Shown in pieces: positions 23,161 through 33,935 of a DNA stretch of 64,000 bases. The notes beneath the pieces were generated by a model. That model was given only the letters and a program-made list of their open reading frames with translations, was not told the DNA's origin and ran no database searches. The position numbers and the translations under genes were made by a program. The stretch is from NCBI GenBank assembly GCA_037501455.1, contig CM074864.1, positions 31,088,001 to 31,152,000 on the forward strand, read 5' to 3'. The DNA comes from Lantana camara. Lineage: Eukaryota > Streptophyta > Magnoliopsida > Lamiales > Verbenaceae. The stretch's first letter is position 1; every line of letters starts with the position of its first letter.

Positions 23161-25317
23161 TGTAATGTCCCAATTCCCAACTTTCCAGGTACGCACTACA
23201 CGTGTGAATTTTCCGAGAATTAGGATTATTTTAGTTCTTGCATTTATTAAATTCCTACATTTTATAATAAGTCATATAAATTACACATCAATGTAATTAT
23301 GGGAAATATGTACCAATTTGGGAATTCTTGCATAAATTGGATTCACTTGGTACGTTAAATAATTACCGAATATGTTCTAATTATTTAATTGTCCTTAATT
23401 TAGATTTATGTAAATTAGAGGACCTAATTGTATGATTATTGTTTGGACTTAATTGATCATTTTCCAATCTTTCATCCTTAATTGCATGACTTGAATAATG
23501 AAGGGACTTAATTGCAATTTGAGTCATTTTATCAATTATAAGAGATGCATCACGTAATATTTCTTTCTTCATTCTTCCATTCCATATTTATCCAAAAATC
23601 ATCCAACATATTCCTCCCCTTGCTTTCGGTTCTTCAAGCCAAAGAGAAAAGAAGAGATTTCATCCTTTTTTATCAAGAATTTCAAGAAATATTTCAAGCT
23701 TTGAAGCTTGATCACCATCTTCATCTTCTTCATCTGACTCTTTTCATTCAAGGTAATATGTAGGATTTCATGATACTAATTCTTGAAGCTAGGGTTAGGA
23801 TTTGATTGCAATAACTTGTGTATATAATGTTAGAAGCATGATTACAATCTTTAGACCTGAATTCCATGAATAAATCTTGAGAATTATGGAGTTATATGAT
23901 GAATTTCTATATGAACTTCAAGTGGTAAATCTTGATGATCAAGCTTGATATGAACGTTTATATTAGTTTTATAATGTTATAAGCATGTATACATATCCCT
24001 TTTCATGAAGTCATGCTTATGGAGATTGAATTACATGAATTATGATGGATTTGAGATTGATTCGTGCTTCTCTTTTTTTCATCCTCTGTTTCTGTAATTG
24101 ATGCGTAACGGAACGGCCCTTCCCGTTCCCTTTGTATTTGGGGAACGGCCGTTCCCACGTTTAAATCATATGCAGGGCGGCGAGAATGGGAACGACCCTT
24201 CCCATTTTTTGTTGAAACCCGAAACGGCCGTTCCCAGGACTCTGGATAGACAAAAACATTCTGTTCAAACTTAACAATTTCAATTGCTTCTTTAATCCTT
24301 TAATAGACTATAACATGCTATTTTATGATCGATTACATGTCATAATATGAATATATTATGCTACATTGTTTGTTGCATGCCATCTCGTCAGTTGTTCATG
24401 TCGTGGGCTCTATTTGGTAACACTATCGAGTTATAGTCTTATGAGTGCACAAATGTTTCTGTTTCTTGCCCAGTGTTATCCAGAGTTGAGATTGGGATCA
24501 ATGAGCACGTTCACGCATTCATGAGACGTCGTAGCACCTGTCACCTAGCAAGTCAGGCCATGCCAAGCAATACGTGCATCGTGATTATGGTGTTATCGTG
24601 TTACCGTGTACCGCTTGTCAGCCGCAGAAGCTAAGTGCTATACGGGACAGCGTGCTACGCACATGGGAGCCACCTCTTGAGCCTGCGGGGCAAAGTGCTA
24701 CATGTGTGGGAGCCACCTCCTGAACCCGCAGGAGCCACCTCTAGAATCCTAACGCTGCGGGTATCGTGTTATCGTGAATGGTGAGCGCTCACAACCTTCC
24801 CATTATTGGAGTGATGGAGGGATTGGAGTGATGGAGTGATTGGAGTGATGGTGTTTATTGGAGTAATGGGGTTTATTGGAGTGATGGAGTTATTCGTGAA
24901 ATCAATGTATGTGCAGTGTTCTTGCAGGTACACTCTAGGAAGGAATCGAGCTGAGACGAGTCCTCGCATTCGAGCCCCGCACGGTGCATTTATTTATTTA
25001 TCATTTCAAAGGAATTATTGTTAAGATTGCTAGTTATGTATTTTAGGAGATGATAATATATTGATATGTGAAATAGCATACGAGTTATTTAACGAATGAT
25101 CAATGTTATAGCATGTTTAATAGTTATATTTGATAGTAAATAGAGCATGCTTCCGCTTTATTCTATCGCGTGTATAAGTTAAGTTCCGCCTAGCTTGTCC
25201 TTTTATTTGCATTGTTACCCGTTCGCTATAGGTTGGTTCGTGTACGGATTACCTGTTTCGTAGGTGGATCGACCTATAGTGCGGGGGTGTGGCATCCTTA
25301 CGTATTGGGGTGCTACA
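23161..25317 (+). repeat. E3 LTR6 (2157 bp)
   Basis: Shares LTR3 variants (TGTAATG start, CCAACTTT, GGACCTAATT, GTAACGGAACGG) at a distance of 7792 bp. Has lost about 50 bp of the TTATCGTG-rich part near 24570 compared with LTR2-LTR5. Confidence 0.93.
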
Positions 25318-25662
25318 TCTTAAGTGGTATCAGATCCAGGTTGCAAAACCGAGGTTCTAGTGTCGTGTCAAGTTTTGGTTAAGCGGCGTAGGAATTATTT
25401 GATAATTTGTACATTGCATTCATCCTTGACATTAATTGCTCATCAAGTGACCTTATATGACTTGGCAAATCACATGATTAACGTGCTTACTTGAACTTTG
25501 TTCAATTAATTGTCACATCTTACATTTTAAGTTGCGTCTAAATGTGACCCGTGCATCATATACCTCATCATTGTTACATTTAACTCCTTGTTAGTTGGCC
25601 TTATTTTATTGCACAAGAGAATGGTGAATCCGAGGATGGATTCTCTTAAGGGGGAGGTTAAT
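25318..25662 (+). other. E3 internal region 6 (345 bp, short type)
   Basis: Primer site TGGTATCAGATCC. Hairpin at 25626-25643 has a G:T wobble (GAATCCG-AGGA-TGGATTC). Same length and type as internal region 3. Confidence 0.9.
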
Positions 25663-27475
25663 TGTAACGCCCCAATTCCCGGCTTTCCAGGTACGCACGA
25701 CACTTGTGAATTTTTCGAGAATTAGGATTATTTTAGTTCTTGCATTTATTAAATTCCTACATTTTTTAATAAGTCATATAAATTACACTTCGACGTGATT
25801 ATGGGAAATATGTACCAATTTGGGAATTCTTGCATAAATTGGATTCATTTGGTACGTGAAATAATTACCGAATATGTTCTAATTATTTAATTATCCTTAA
25901 TTTACATTTATTCAAATTAGAGGATCTAATTGTATGATTATTGTTTGGACTTAATTGATCATTTTCCAATCTTTCATCCGTAATTGCATGACTTAAATAA
26001 GGAAGGGACTTAATTGCAATTTGTGTCATTTCATCAATTATAAGAGATGCATCACGTAATATTTCTTTCTTCATTCTTCCATTCCATATTCATCCAAAAA
26101 TCTTCCAACATATTCCTCCCTTTGCTCTCGGTTCTTCAAGCAAAAGAGAAAAGAGGAGATTTCATCCTTTTTTTATCAAGAATTTCAAGAAATATTTCAA
26201 GCTTTGAAGCTTGATCAGCATCTTCATCTTCTTCATCTCACTCTTTTCATTCAAGGTAATATGTAGGATTTCATGATACTAATCCTTGAAGCTGGGGTTA
26301 GGAGTTGATTGCAATAACTTGTGTATATGATGTTAGAAGCATGATTACAAGCTTTAGACCTGAATTCCATGAATAAATCTTGAGAATTATGGAGTTATAT
26401 GATGAATTTTTATATGAACCTGAAGTGGTAAATCTTGATGATCAAGCTTGATATGAACGTTTATATTAGTTTTATTGTGTTATAAGCAGGTATACATATC
26501 CCTTTTCATGAAATCATGCTTATAGAGATTGAATTACATGAATTATGATGGATTTGAGATTGATTCGTGCTTCCCTTGTTTTCATCCTCTGTTTCTGTAA
26601 TTGCTGTGTAACGGGAACGGCCCTTCCCGTTCCCTTTGTATTTGGGGAACGGTCGTTCCCACGTTTAAATCATATGCAGGGCGGCGAGAATGGGAACGGC
26701 CCTTCCCATTTTTTGCTGAAACCCGAAACGGCCGTTCCCAGGGCTCTGGACGGACAAAAATATTTTGTACAAACTTAACAATTTCAATTCCTTCTTTAAT
26801 CCTTTAATTGACTATAACATGTTATTTTATGATCGATTACATGTCGTAATATGAATATATTATGCTACATTGTTCGTTGCATGCCATCTCATCACTTGTT
26901 CATTTCGCGGGCTCTATTTGGTAACACTATCGAGTTATAGTCCTATGAGTGCACAAATGTTTCTGTTTCTTGCCCAGTGTTATCCAGAGTAGAGATTGGG
27001 ATCAATGAGCATGTTCACGCATTCATGAGACGTCGTGTCACCTATCAACAAGCAAGTCAGGCCATGCCAAGCAATGCGCGTACCGTGCTTATCGTGTTAT
27101 CGTGTTAATGTCAGGATCATGCAAAGCAATCCGTGCATCGTGATTATCGTGTTATCGTGATACTGTGTACCGCTCGTCAGCTGCAGGAGCTAAGTGCTAT
27201 ACGGGACAGCGTGCTACGCACATGGGAGCCACCTCTTGAACCTGCGGGGTAAAGTGCTATATGTGTGGGAGCCACCTCCGGAACCCGTAGGAGCCACCTC
27301 TAGAATCCTAACGCTACGGGTATCGTGTTATCGTGAATGCTGAAGGCTCGCAACCTTCCCATTATTGGAGTGATGGAGGGATTGGAGTGATGGAGTGATT
27401 GGAGTGATGGTGTTTATTGGAGTAATGGGGTTTATTGGAGTGATGGAGTTATTCGTGAAATCAATGTATGTGCCG
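25663..27475 (+). repeat. E3 LTR7, 5' part, interrupted by E4
   Basis: Shares LTR4 variants at 7739 bp distance. It stops at TATGTGCCG (27475), 13 bases before the acceptor-like TTCTTGCAG of the other copies, where the E4 LTR begins. TGCCG (27471-27475) is the probable target duplication; the rest should lie right of the window. Confidence 0.9.
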
Positions 27476-29097
27476 TGTAACGCCCCGACTCTTCGATCTT
27501 TTAAGTACAACGTTACGGATGGGCTAAGTGTGCATTGAATTATTAAGCATGCGTTATTTTGGATTATTTGGAATATTTGATTAATGATATTAAGTTTTAG
27601 GTTTGAAGTTTTAAACGTTTAAATCCTTTTCGAACCATTTTTTATTCGTTTAACTCCGTTTTCAATTCCGATTTTTGTGCCAACTTGGTATACTTGAATT
27701 ATGTGAGTTATTAACATGTTTACATGCTTATGTTGTAATTTTAAGCTCGTTTGATTTAGTTTTGATTCCGGTTTTGGAGAAGGAACTTATAGGGCTTAAA
27801 ACGCTTTTAGCGCGCCTGGGTTCCGGACGTCATATCTTGAGCTCGGGAATTCGGATTTGAATTCCGTAACCTCCATTGCCTTCGTATTGACGATTCGGAG
27901 ACAATGGAAAAAGCCTCATACCTTTTGGAGATCATTAAGACCTCCGAAATCCAACCGTAACAAGCAACTCGTGCAAGAAGAACCCCTTTTGTTGACTAGT
28001 CTTCATGGTGGGACCCCTTAACACCTCTCTAACCTAACTATACTTTAAACCATGACTAGTGTGCTAGATTTAAGCCTTTCTTTCCCCTTTTGCTGCAACA
28101 AATCGAGAGAGTGGAAGGAAGAAGAAGAGAAGAGAAAACCTTGCCCTTGTGATTTTTGAGCTCAAATCACTTCCTTTCTTCTCTATATCTTGAAGGTATG
28201 TATATTTATGTATCCTCTACTCTTTTATACATGATTTCATCCATTTATTACTTGATTTTCATCAGATTTGATAAGGGTTTGGGCTAAGAGCATGAATAGG
28301 ACTTTTTGGGGATTTTTGCTCTAATGACCTACTTAGTTGAGCAGCTGATTTCCTTGCTTATACATGATGATATGAGCTTTTTTCTTGGCCTATTTCTTTC
28401 CTAACTGATATTATATGATGTTAGGATGATTTTATCTTTAGACCCTTTGATGAAATTATGTGATTTAGAGCCCCAAACTTGATGATCAAAACTGCCTCCC
28501 CTGTTTCAGGACTGCTGTGTGGAATTATGCCTTGTTGCTTGATCAAATAGCCTTCTTTGCGTGTGAATTTACATGTAGATGATGTAGAATCATTGTTTTA
28601 TTTTTTAGGATTCATATTGCAAGCCTTTGGATCCATTTTAAGCCCCAAAATCGAAATACATGACCTGTTTTTATGCTTAATCCATGACAGACCTGTTGCT
28701 GTTGCATTTTGTGGTTCGTTGGTCATTCTAATGTGCTTCAATTTATGCCATTTTGCATATATATGATGTATATTAGTTTTTTAGTATTTTAGAATGCATT
28801 CCCCAAGGTTTTAGATTGAAATTCAGCCCCAAAGTACTTGATCATGGCATGATTTAACTAATCGGGCTCATAAGTGCGGTTTTGGTGCCCCAGAATTGCT
28901 GCTTGGTTTTGGTGCTCTTAACGTATGATTTGGACTTTTCACTCTAAATAAAATGTGCTCCTAACATGTTAAATATGTTTTATATTAAGTGTCATAAGAT
29001 TTGGAGTTGATTTGGTATGCTTTTGGACTGATTTTGTGTAAGGTTTGTTTTGCCGGTAAACTTTGTATGCGTTTTTGGGTCTGTACCGAAACACCCC
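27476..29097 (+). mobile_element. E4: 5' portion of an LTR, interrupted by E5
   Basis: Begins TGTAACGCCCCGACTC. It shows the order seen in the E7 LTR: AATTCCGATTTTTGTG, GTGAGTTAT, TAGCGCGCC, the GAATTCGGATTTGAATTCC palindrome and ACTAGTCTTCATGGTGGG. A consensus donor follows (TTGAAG, then GTATGTAT at 28196), then repeated CCCCTGTTT..CTGCTGTG phrases. It ends at ACCCC (29093-29097), where the E5 LTR starts. No coding frame or primer site is visible. Confidence 0.8.
29093..29097. other. Probable target site duplication of E5 (left copy)
   Basis: ACCCC precedes the TGTAACACCC end of the E5 LTR. The right copy is outside the window, so this cannot be confirmed here. Confidence 0.4.
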
Positions 29098-29226
29098 TGT
29101 AACACCCGAGCGCAAGGTGTCACATCCCCCGCACCGAGACCCGGCCCGAATATGAAATGGAAGATCCATACCCGAGCCAAATCACGGCGAACGGGGACAT
29201 ACACACACTCTATGCTAGGCGGGACT
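29098..29226 (-). repeat. E5 LTR A, first 129 bp (split by E6)
   Basis: TGTAACACCCGAGCGCAAGG to GGCGGGACT is the same as the start of LTR B (55709) and LTR C (62339), then breaks at GGACT where E6 begins. On the element's own strand this is the LTR 3' end. Confidence 0.95.
29222..29226. other. Target site duplication of E6 (left copy)
   Basis: GGACT here and at 49196-49200 flank E6 exactly. The uninterrupted sequence in LTR B and LTR C has one GGACT followed by AACCC. Confidence 0.98.
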
Positions 29227-29834
29227 TGTAACGCCCCGGTTTCCGGATGAACAGGTAAGCACGCCACGTGTGCGTTTTGAGCATAGGTTTGATTTTATTT
29301 CTTTTAAATTTCATAATATTCATACGTGGCATTCATATTTTTGAAAAATTCATGAAACATAATTTATAACAATTATATGATTTTATATCATTCAAAATAC
29401 TATTGCATGACACGAAAAATCTTTCTCGCATGAAATCAATTACCGAGAGTGATAGAATTACTAAATTGTCCCTAGTTAAATACTTTCTAAAATATTAGGG
29501 ACTTAATTGCATGATTTCTAAGGACCAAATTGAGCATATTTTAAATCATGGCATACTTAATTGTATAACTTAGGAACTTCAAGGATTAATTGGCAATTTG
29601 ACAATTTTCACTCAAACCAAGAATGGAATGTATCGATATCATCTCTTCTTCCACATTCTTTGATCATTTTCAACCAAAATTTGCCAAACATATTTCATCT
29701 CTCTCGGTTCATAGAAGGAAAAAGGGAAGAAGATAAATTTTGTCTCAATCATCAAGATTTCAAGAAGTGTTCCAAGGAATTGGAACTGATCATCATCATC
29801 ATCATCATATTTCTTCATTTCTTCTAGCTTCAAG

Positions 29835-31494
29835 GTGGGTTTGGCATGAATCCATGGTTCTTGATCATATTTGCATGAGCTAGGGTTTGAGTTGGTTATA
29901 CTAAATGAATTGTTAGTTGTGCAAAACATGATTGAGTGATTATTTCATGAATTATTGCATGAATTCTAGCTTGAAACCTTGGATATTTGGCATGAGTGAT
30001 CAAGTTTGATCATGAACTTGAAAGCATGAATTCTTGAGGATATAGCATGTTTTATGTGTTTAAATGTTATATTAGTGTCTATTGAACTTAGATGCATCAT
30101 ATTTCCAGAAATTATGGTATTTGGGATCAAAAATCAAAATTGTTGTTGCTTTGTTGTTTCTTCCCGAGAGCATGCTCTGCTTCTGCTCTGTTTCTTTCAG
30201 TTGCAGAAGCTGGGAACGACCGTTCCCAGCCTCAAGGCTTTATAGGAACGGGCGTTCCCCTTTCTTTTCAAAATATGGGCGGCCGAGCATGGGAACGGCC
30301 GTTCCCATTTTGGCCTTGCGCCGGAAGGGCCGTTCCCAGCTCAAAGGCGCGCTTTAAAGGGAAAGAAACGCGGGCACGTTTTGGGGAACCTTGGGAACGA
30401 CCGTTCCCATTTATGCAAAGGGGACCGGAACGGCCGTTCCCACCTGTGTTGCAGAACAAAAGTTTCTGCATAAATTTCCGAAAATGACCCCTCGACCCGA
30501 CGACTTCTTTGACCCCGAATTGCTATAATATGTACTAATATGATGTGAAACCAAAAGTTATAATACCACATTGCATTTTCATGGTCGTCTCGACCCGTTT
30601 TCGCCGTTCGTCATATTTTGGTCATATTAGGTCATGTCTCACGATTGTACATCGTATTTGCACAGGTCACGAGGGCGTGGACGGGGAGCAAGCTCCGTAG
30701 AATGCTTCTTTATTATATTTTGCAAGAAAGGTGAGGTTTTGTTTTGGTAAAACGAACCCTACAACCCTTACGTGCTATTTTCGGCCAAAAACCTACTATA
30801 ATTATAAACGTTTTCAAAGCTATAAACATTTCCAAGCAAGATTGTATCGATTGTCATGATTTTCAAGCATGTTTGGCGAGTACATGATTGCACGTGGGCC
30901 CGAGGGTAATTCTTGAGCCAACCGGGAAAGCAAGGGCTGACGGGTAACTCCTGAATTATCCTCACATTGTTGGGATCACCCCCGAAGCCACTAGGAGATT
31001 AGTGGTGGAAGGAGTTCCGTGTCTAGAGGGTCATGTCCTCTACACACACCATGTCGTGGATAGTCGAGCCTTGCAAACTCGCTATCACCCGGAGGAAGAA
31101 GAAGACTGGGGATTAATCCGGAATGTCGGGTTATCCTCGGGTTATTGCATGTTTTCAAGAATGAAATTGTCTATGTGAGCACTAAAATATATTGCATGAT
31201 CACTTAATTATCAAGCAAGCAAGCATGATCACGTATTGTTCACGATTGGGAGTTCGGTTGGAGATTGTCCTTACTCGCCGGGGCCACATGTTCATGATAT
31301 TGACAAGCATGATTAAATAAAAGTGTTAAAATGGTTGGTTGTAATCTCGGGCAAAGATTAAACTTATTGAATTATATATCTATTTTATTTTATGCCAAAG
31401 TCTTCACCCGAGGCTACAATTTGCATGCGGTGTGTGTTATATTTATTTATTGCCCCTCACTCAGTCTTCGGTAGACTGATACTCCACTTTTCAG
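29835..31494 (+). other. Predicted two introns in E6 LTR
   Basis: Donor CAAG/GTGGGT (GT at 29835), acceptor ATTTGCACAG ending 30665, middle exon 30666-30730 (65 nt), donor AAAG/GTGAGG (GT at 30731), acceptor CACTTTTCAG ending 31494. The gag ATG is at 32172, so splicing would remove about 1.6 kb of leader. Inference from motifs and cross-family position. Confidence 0.5.
30212..30440 (+). repeat. GC palindrome cluster in E6 5' LTR
   Basis: GGGAACGACCGTTCCC at 30212-30227 and 30393-30408, GGAACGGGCGTTCC at 30245-30258, GGGAACGGCCGTTCCC at 30291-30306 and GGAACGGCCGTTCC at 30427-30440. The 3' LTR repeats the cluster at about 47491-47719. E3 LTRs carry the same words. Confidence 0.93.
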
Positions 31495-31924
31495 GTGCCT
31501 TTTGAGCGTGGTTGTGCTAGGCGGGAGTTGGTCGAGTCCTGCATTATCACGGGTCTAGTGTTGCACCTTTCATGTATCTATATTTTGTCGGATATCATGT
31601 TATGTTCACGATTGGCAACTTTGGATACCAATTGATGTATAGTATTGAAGATATGATAAGGTATCGATAGAAAATTGGTACCTATATGTATCTATGGAAT
31701 AAATATGGTACCTATATATATGGATAAATAACTTTATTGCTTCCGCTTTTCTACTCATGTTTGTTTGGTTATATTGGGGAGAGTGTCCCGCCTAGAGCGT
31801 CATTTTTGTTGTCACCCGTTCGCTGTGGTCTTGGTTTATGTATGAACTGTCCATTTCATACGTGGATTGAGGCTACAGTGCGGGGGATGTGGCGCCTTGG
31901 GGTCTAGGGTGCTACATCTACAGG

Positions 31925-31951
31925 TGGTATCAGAGCCCGGTTGCAAAACCG
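31925..31951 (+). other. E6 primer binding site and adjacent hairpin
   Basis: TGGTATCAGAGC (31925-31936) matches initiator Met tRNA. Two bases on, CGGTT-GCAA-AACCG (31938-31951) can form a 5-bp stem with a GCAA tetraloop, a GNRA-type loop. Confidence 0.92.
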
Positions 31952-32171
31952 AGGTTCTCGAGTCGTGTCCAGTCAGTCTAGGTCGCACGGCATAGGATTA
32001 TGTGTTATTTGGGAGTCTGCATTGGGTTGATCTACTTGATTTACCCCCTTATTCGCATTAATTGTACTACTTGATTTTCCTTGAATATGTGTTACTTGAT
32101 ACTATGGAAATTGTGTGCACACATTTGCATTTATTGATCAAGCCACGCATGTTTAGTGATTTAATTTCAGG

Positions 32172-33935
32172 ATGGAGCCTGATAGACATTACAGTGATCG
32201 ATCCTCGAGGCATAGACATCATCATCGCCGACATCATCGCCGCGAGAGATCTCCACCTCCTCCACCTGCCCAGGCACAGCCCCAGGATTTTATGAATGCA
32301 GTAGTAGGGCTAATTGATCAGAGGTTACAGGAACGGGTACCTCCACCACCACCAGCGCAGGTAGCACCTCCAGAGAATCCCATTTCTGCTATCTTGCGAG
32401 AATTCCAGAACCAGCGTCCCCCGAAGTTCTATAAGGGAGACGACTTACAGGCAGAGATGTGGTTGAAGGAGATCGAGAGGATATGGCAGCTTATTCCTTG
32501 CGACAGTCAGGAGAAGGCTCGTTGTACCCTCACTCTTATTCAGGGCGAGGCCTACTCCTGGTGGGAGAGCACTCAGATTGTTCTGGAGGCAGCAGGGACA
32601 GAAATTACTTGGGAGGTCTTTGTACGGGAGTTCAGAAACAAGTATATTCCTCCAGCTTCCCGTACTCGCAGGTTGAGGGAGTTTACTGAGCTAAAGCAGG
32701 GAAGCAGGTCCGTGGGCCAGTATATCGCCGAGTTCGAGAGGCTTTCTCGCTATGCACCTAACATAGCGAACGATGACTTTCACAAAGCGATGCAGTTTGT
32801 TCAGGGGTTGAGGCCGGACATCCAGGATGCATTGAAAGCGACTAATACCAGTACCTGGGCGAAAGCTACAGCAAAGGCCCTAAAGGTTGAAGATTCTAAT
32901 AGTGCTAGGAGGGCTACTCAGCGAGCAGGACAGGCTTCAGGCTCGAGATCAGGTCAGGGTTCGAGCTCAGGAAAAAGGCCGATGACTTATTCTACACCTT
33001 CAGCTCAGAGGGATACCGGGAAGAAACCTAAGTATACCGGGCCATTTCCGAAGGGTCCGAGAGCTCCAGCACCACCCCAGCCACCTCAGAGACCGAGATG
33101 TACATGGTGTGGACATCCTACGCACACCTATGATAACTGCAGACGCCGGTTGGGTCTATGTTTGATCTGCGGGAGTAACGAGCACCTGGTTGATGGTTGT
33201 CCGGATCGTCAGGATCCACCACCTGCAGGACCGAGACCACTGGTGAGAGCTCGGGCTTATGCACTTGCGGGAGAGGAGCAGGATGCGGATATTGACCCCG
33301 CTGCAGTAGTTAAAGGTATTATTTGCATTCATGGCACGAACATCCATACATTATTTGATCCAGGAGCTACACACTTCTTTCTTGCGCATTCTATTGCTAT
33401 TACCTTGTCTTTGCCTGCTATGTGTACTTCTGTGCGTTATATAGTTAGTACTCCTTTCGGTAGTAGGCGAGAGACGGATCAGGTCTACAGGGATGTTCCA
33501 GTTGTGATTGAAGGCCGGGAGTTTCTGACAGATTTTATTGTGATGCCGATGGAGAGATACGGGGCTATTCTGGGAATGGAATGGTTATACAGGCATTGTG
33601 CTACCGTGGATTGTCGGGCCAAGAAGGTTCTGTTGGGAACAGAGGTTGTTACGGGCTGTACTTCAAAGACTGTGCCCCTACTTTCATTTTCAGAGGCTCA
33701 GAGACTAGTCAGAGATGGGGCTACAGGGTTCATTGCTTACATTCTGAACAAGCCTAAGGATCAAGTGAAGTTAGAAGATACCGAGGTAGTAAAGGAATTC
33801 CCTGAGGTATTTCCAGAGAAATTGGATTCATTGCCGCCTGAACGGGAGATTGAATTTGTGATTGATCTTTTCCCGAATGCCGAGCCGTATTCTAAGACTC
33901 CTTACCGGATGGCTCCAGCCGAATTAAAGAACTAA
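32172..33935 (+). pseudogene. gag-pol: E6 gag-protease, frameshifted at start of RT
   Basis: Starts at ATG 32172 (MEPDRHYSDRSSRHRHHH), the first good start after the primer site. His/Arg-rich N-terminus (1-25), Pro-rich linker (27-66), Gag domain about 75-225 (FYKGD, WWES, FVREF, YIAEFERLSRYAP), two CCHC zinc knuckles at 310-323 and 330-343, aspartic protease at about 388-485 with FDPGAT at 395-400 and ILGMEWL at 467-472. The usual DSG is DPG here, a variant I recall in other plant gypsy proteases; the catalytic Asp is present. The frame ends at a stop at 33933-33935. The downstream frame is shifted by one base, so a single base was lost within the AGGAACTA-like region near 33928. Confidence 0.95.

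Larger units (their letters stand above)
10930..27475 (+). mobile_element. E3: tandem array of seven LTRs and six short internal regions
   Basis: The LTR start (TGTAACGCCCCAATTCCC or close variants) occurs seven times at 10930, 12793, 15369, 17924, 20582, 23161 and 25663. The LTR end GGGGTGCTACA followed by CTTAAG and a primer site occurs six times. The result is LTR-int-LTR repeated head to tail, all on the plus strand. Internal regions are only 345-395 bp and carry a primer site, a pre-PPT hairpin and a polypurine tract but no coding frame. LTRs resemble the E6 LTR in order of blocks, so this is probably a non-autonomous Tekay relative. It begins five bases from the end of the E2 LTR; GGGTG (10925-10929) is the expected target duplication. 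LTR7 is interrupted by E4. Confidence 0.93.
29227..31916 (+). repeat. E6 5' LTR (2690 bp)
   Basis: TGTAACGCCCCGG to GGGTGCTACA. Contains an ATC trinucleotide run (about 29788-29807), five GC palindromes (30212-30440), splice-like sites, the CAGTC hairpin (31462-31478) and the block GTTGTCACCCGTTCGC shared by E2, E3 and E7. Confidence 0.97.

Noticed and set aside
29639..29929. Minus-strand frame with Asp run in the E6 LTR
   Set aside because: It is the reverse of the ATC microsatellite and is not conserved in other families.
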